A stretch of DNA of 64,000 bases from Nocardia iowensis (GTDB lineage: Bacteria > Actinomycetota > Actinomycetes > Mycobacteriales > Mycobacteriaceae), in contig NZ_CP078145.1 in the NCBI RefSeq assembly GCF_019222765.1, positions 2,728,001 to 2,792,000 on the forward strand, written 5' to 3'. The translations under genes were made by a program, and so were the position numbers. Positions 62,094 through 64,000 of this stretch are shown here, in pieces (the stretch's first letter is position 1; the number at the start of each line of letters is the position of its first letter). The notes beneath the pieces are model-generated. The model was not told the origin of the DNA. It was given only the letters and a program-made list of their open reading frames with translations, and did not search any database.

Positions 62094-63392
62094 GTGGCGA
62101 TCGACGACGACGTCGTAGCAGGACTCGGAGACCGGATGCTCGGTCCGGAGCATAAAGGGCTGCCGCCTGCTGCCTGGGGTCGCACCGTGCGTGAATTCCT
62201 CGCCACCGCACCGCGTCTCGATCAGTTCGAGACGCCGCTGCTGACCATCGACCGGTCGGCGGTGGAGGCGAATGTCGCCGTTATGGCCGACTGGGCGAGC
62301 GCCGCGGGCGTGCAGCTCGCGCCCCACGGCAAGACGACGATGGCGCCGCAACTGTGGGCGCAACAGCTGGCGGCGGGCAGCTGGGGGATCACGCTGGCCA
62401 CCATCTGGCAGGTGCAGGTCGCCCGTTCGTTCGGCGTCGGCCGCGTGCTGTTGGCCAACGCGCTCGTCGATCCCGTCGGATTGCACTGGGTCGCGGCGGA
62501 ATTGGCGAATGATCCGGCCTTCGAGTTCGTCTGCTGGGCGGACAGCGTCGAGACGGTCGCGCTGATGGACGAGCACTTGCGCTCGGCCCCCGGCTCGGCC
62601 CGGGTGCGCGTCCTGGTCGAACTCGGTGGGCCACACGGCCGTACCGGGGCCCGCACCGTCGAACAGGCGCACGCCGTCGCGGCCGCGGTGACCGAGGCCG
62701 CCCGGCTGACGCTCGCCGGAGTCGGTGGTTATGAGGGCGCGCTCGCGCACGACCGCACACCGGCGGCTACCGACACGGTGCGCCACTACCTCGATGAACT
62801 CGCTCGCCTGCACCGCGAACTCGCCGCCGCCGGACGATATTCGGACAGTGCGATCGTGACCGCGGGCGGCAGCGCTTACCCGGATCTGGTCGTCGAGCGC
62901 CTGGCCGCCCTCGCCGATGAAGAAGGCGCACACGGGATTCCGACCTCGGTCGTACTGCGTTCCGGGGCGTACATCATTCACGACGACGGCTTCTACGCGG
63001 GCATCTCGCCGTTCACCGCGGCGCACAGTGCCAAGCCACTCCGTTCGGCCATGCACGGCTGGGCGCGCGTCCTTTCCCGCCCGGAGCCGGAATTGGCGCT
63101 GCTGGACGCGGGCAGGCGCGATCTGCCCTTCGATGAGGGTCTTCCGGTCCCGCAACGCGTTGCGGGACCGGAAGGTTCGCCGCTCGACCCGGCCGCCACC
63201 GTATCCGCGCTCAATGACCAGCACACGTTCCTGCGCCTGCCCGCGGACACCCGGCTGCCGGTCGGCGCGGTGGTGCGGCTCGGCCTCTCCCATCCGTGCA
63301 CCGCCTTCGACAAATGGCGGCTCGTCCCGGTGATCGATGACGCCGACGCACCGTCGCCGCGGGTCGTCGACTTCCTGCACACGTTCTTCTGA
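62094..63392 (+). CDS. PLP-dependent D-amino-acid deaminase (DSD1 / D-threonine aldolase-like)
   Basis: A 432-residue fold-type III PLP enzyme. The PLP-lysine is K80 in QLAPHGKTTM; LLTIDRSAVEANV and GVGGYEG are typical of D-threonine aldolase/D-serine dehydratase-like proteins. Near the C-terminus H400-P-C402 in LSHPCTAFDKW supplies zinc ligands as in D-serine dehydratase, so it is probably zinc- and PLP-dependent deamination of a D-amino acid to a keto-acid and ammonia. GTG 62094 follows GGAAGGA. First gene of an operon with the deacylase, 7 bases apart. Confidence 0.88.
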   Translation: MAIDDDVVAGLGDRMLGPEHKGLPPAAWGRTVREFLATAPRLDQFETPLLTIDRSAVEANVAVMADWASAAGVQLAPHGKTTMAPQLWAQQLAAGSWGITLATIWQVQVARSFGVGRVLLANALVDPVGLHWVAAELANDPAFEFVCWADSVETVALMDEHLRSAPGSARVRVLVELGGPHGRTGARTVEQAHAVAAAVTEAARLTLAGVGGYEGALAHDRTPAATDTVRHYLDELARLHRELAAAGRYSDSAIVTAGGSAYPDLVVERLAALADEEGAHGIPTSVVLRSGAYIIHDDGFYAGISPFTAAHSAKPLRSAMHGWARVLSRPEPELALLDAGRRDLPFDEGLPVPQRVAGPEGSPLDPAATVSALNDQHTFLRLPADTRLPVGAVVRLGLSHPCTAFDKWRLVPVIDDADAPSPRVVDFLHTFF

Positions 63393-63399
63393 CGAGCCG

Positions 63400-64000
63400 A
63401 TGACCATGACCGACATACTTTTTCGCGATATCGACATCGTCGACGGCACCGGTGCGCCGCGGGTGCGCGGTGACGTGCTCGTCGAACAGGGGCGGATCAC
63501 CCGAATCGCCGACCCGGGCAGCATTGCCGCCGCCGACCGGATCATCGATGCGAGGCCGGGCGCGGTGCTGTGCCCGGGTTTCATCGACATGCACGCTCAT
63601 TCGGACCTGCATCTGCTCACCGAGCCGGGGCACTTCCCGAAGATCAGCCAGGGCATCACCACCGAAGTCATCGGGCAGGACGGACTGTCCTACGCCCCGA
63701 TCGATGACGCCACCCTCGCCGTGGTGCGGCGGCAAATCGCCGGGTGGAACGGCAATCCCACCGATCTCGACTTCGCGTGGCGCACCGTGGCCGAGTACCT
63801 GGATCGGCTCGACCGGGGAATCACGCCCAATGCCGCCTACCTCGTGCCGCAGGGGACGCTGCGGCTGCTCGTGGTCGGCGCGGATCAGCGCCCGGCGACC
63901 GAGGACGAGATCCAGCGCATGCGGGAACTGCTCAGGCAGGGACTCAGCGAGGGCGCGGTCGGCATGTCCAGCGGGCTCACCTATACGCCCGGAATGTACG
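63400..64000 (+). CDS. N-acyl-D-amino-acid deacylase, 3' end beyond window
   Basis: The visible 200 residues are the N-terminus of an amidohydrolase-superfamily D-aminoacylase. The opening beta-sandwich is ILFRDIDIVDGTGAPRVRGDVLVEQGRITRIADPG, followed by PGFIDMHAHSDLHLL (metal-binding H65 and H67) and TTEVIGQDG, which is diagnostic. It removes the acyl group from N-acyl-D-amino acids using zinc, feeding free D-amino acids to the preceding deaminase. ATG 63400 or 63406. The gene continues past the window edge; total length is unknown. Confidence 0.92.
   Translation, partial: MTMTDILFRDIDIVDGTGAPRVRGDVLVEQGRITRIADPGSIAAADRIIDARPGAVLCPGFIDMHAHSDLHLLTEPGHFPKISQGITTEVIGQDGLSYAPIDDATLAVVRRQIAGWNGNPTDLDFAWRTVAEYLDRLDRGITPNAAYLVPQGTLRLLVVGADQRPATEDEIQRMRELLRQGLSEGAVGMSSGLTYTPGMY

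Overview
The window is high-GC actinobacterial chromosome. The backbone order uvrB - universal stress protein - uvrA - infC - rpmI - rplT - tsnR - pheS - pheT matches the Mycobacterium tuberculosis Rv1633-Rv1650 neighbourhood. The accessory content (a conservon, DevR/RafH, many leaderless promoters, F420-type nitroreductase) and the protein sequences point to Mycobacteriales, most likely Nocardia or a close relative. The genus call is inference from remembered homologues. I saw no prophage, insertion sequence, CRISPR array, tRNA or rRNA.

Layout. 1-6038: the start of a DUF402 gene, uvrB, a VOC/AraC pair, a DoxX-like protein, a possible 19-residue mini-gene and a USP. 6109-9918 (minus): an RNA-polymerase-recycling HelD-type ATPase and a PAS-PAS-GGDEF diguanylate cyclase. 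10130-14056: a stand-alone ketosynthase, the ribosome hibernation factor RafH with a DevR-box-like site, and a convergent devR-devS pair whose sensor lacks the first (haem) GAF domain. 14211-17579: a coupled zinc-ribbon / glycosyltransferase / glycogen-debranching-like operon. 17729-20761: uvrA with an added Lys/Ala tail. 20927-26521: hydrolases, an HTH regulator operon with a 23-codon coupled mini-ORF, TetR-linked FAD monooxygenase, DUF1844 and DinB-like genes. 26522-29176: the infC-rpmI-rplT-tsnR operon, with an attenuator-like leader and an apparent AUC start for infC. 29201-35427: TetR/MFS exporter pair, a small secreted peptide, and pheST. 35580-42579: an alpha/beta hydrolase, two uncharacterised proteins and a complete conservon cvnABCD. 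42664-48357: acetyltransferase, AAA ATPase, VOC protein, Ddn-like reductase and ppc.

48401-64000 looks like one functional island for scavenging peptides or D-amino-acid compounds. It holds a LysR regulator, a gamma-glutamyltransferase-family protein, two tandem paralogous lipoprotein binding proteins, two permeases, and a fused two-domain ABC ATPase carrying a roughly 416-residue polyampholyte tail. It also holds a minus-strand PfkB kinase - IclR - RidA operon, and divergently a PLP D-amino-acid deaminase and an N-acyl-D-amino-acid deacylase that runs off the window end. Import, hydrolysis or deacylation, deamination, enamine/imine clean-up (RidA) and sugar-acid phosphorylation are all represented.

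Regulation visible in the DNA includes a DevR-like box before rafH and a TetR palindrome at 25566-25591. There is a dyad over the HTH promoter at 21741-21771, spaced direct repeats in front of the MFS gene, and an IclR-type palindrome at 62032-62048. There are also many -10 hexamers placed 6-7 nt before the start codon, the leaderless arrangement common in this order, and several long perfect stem-loops between operons.
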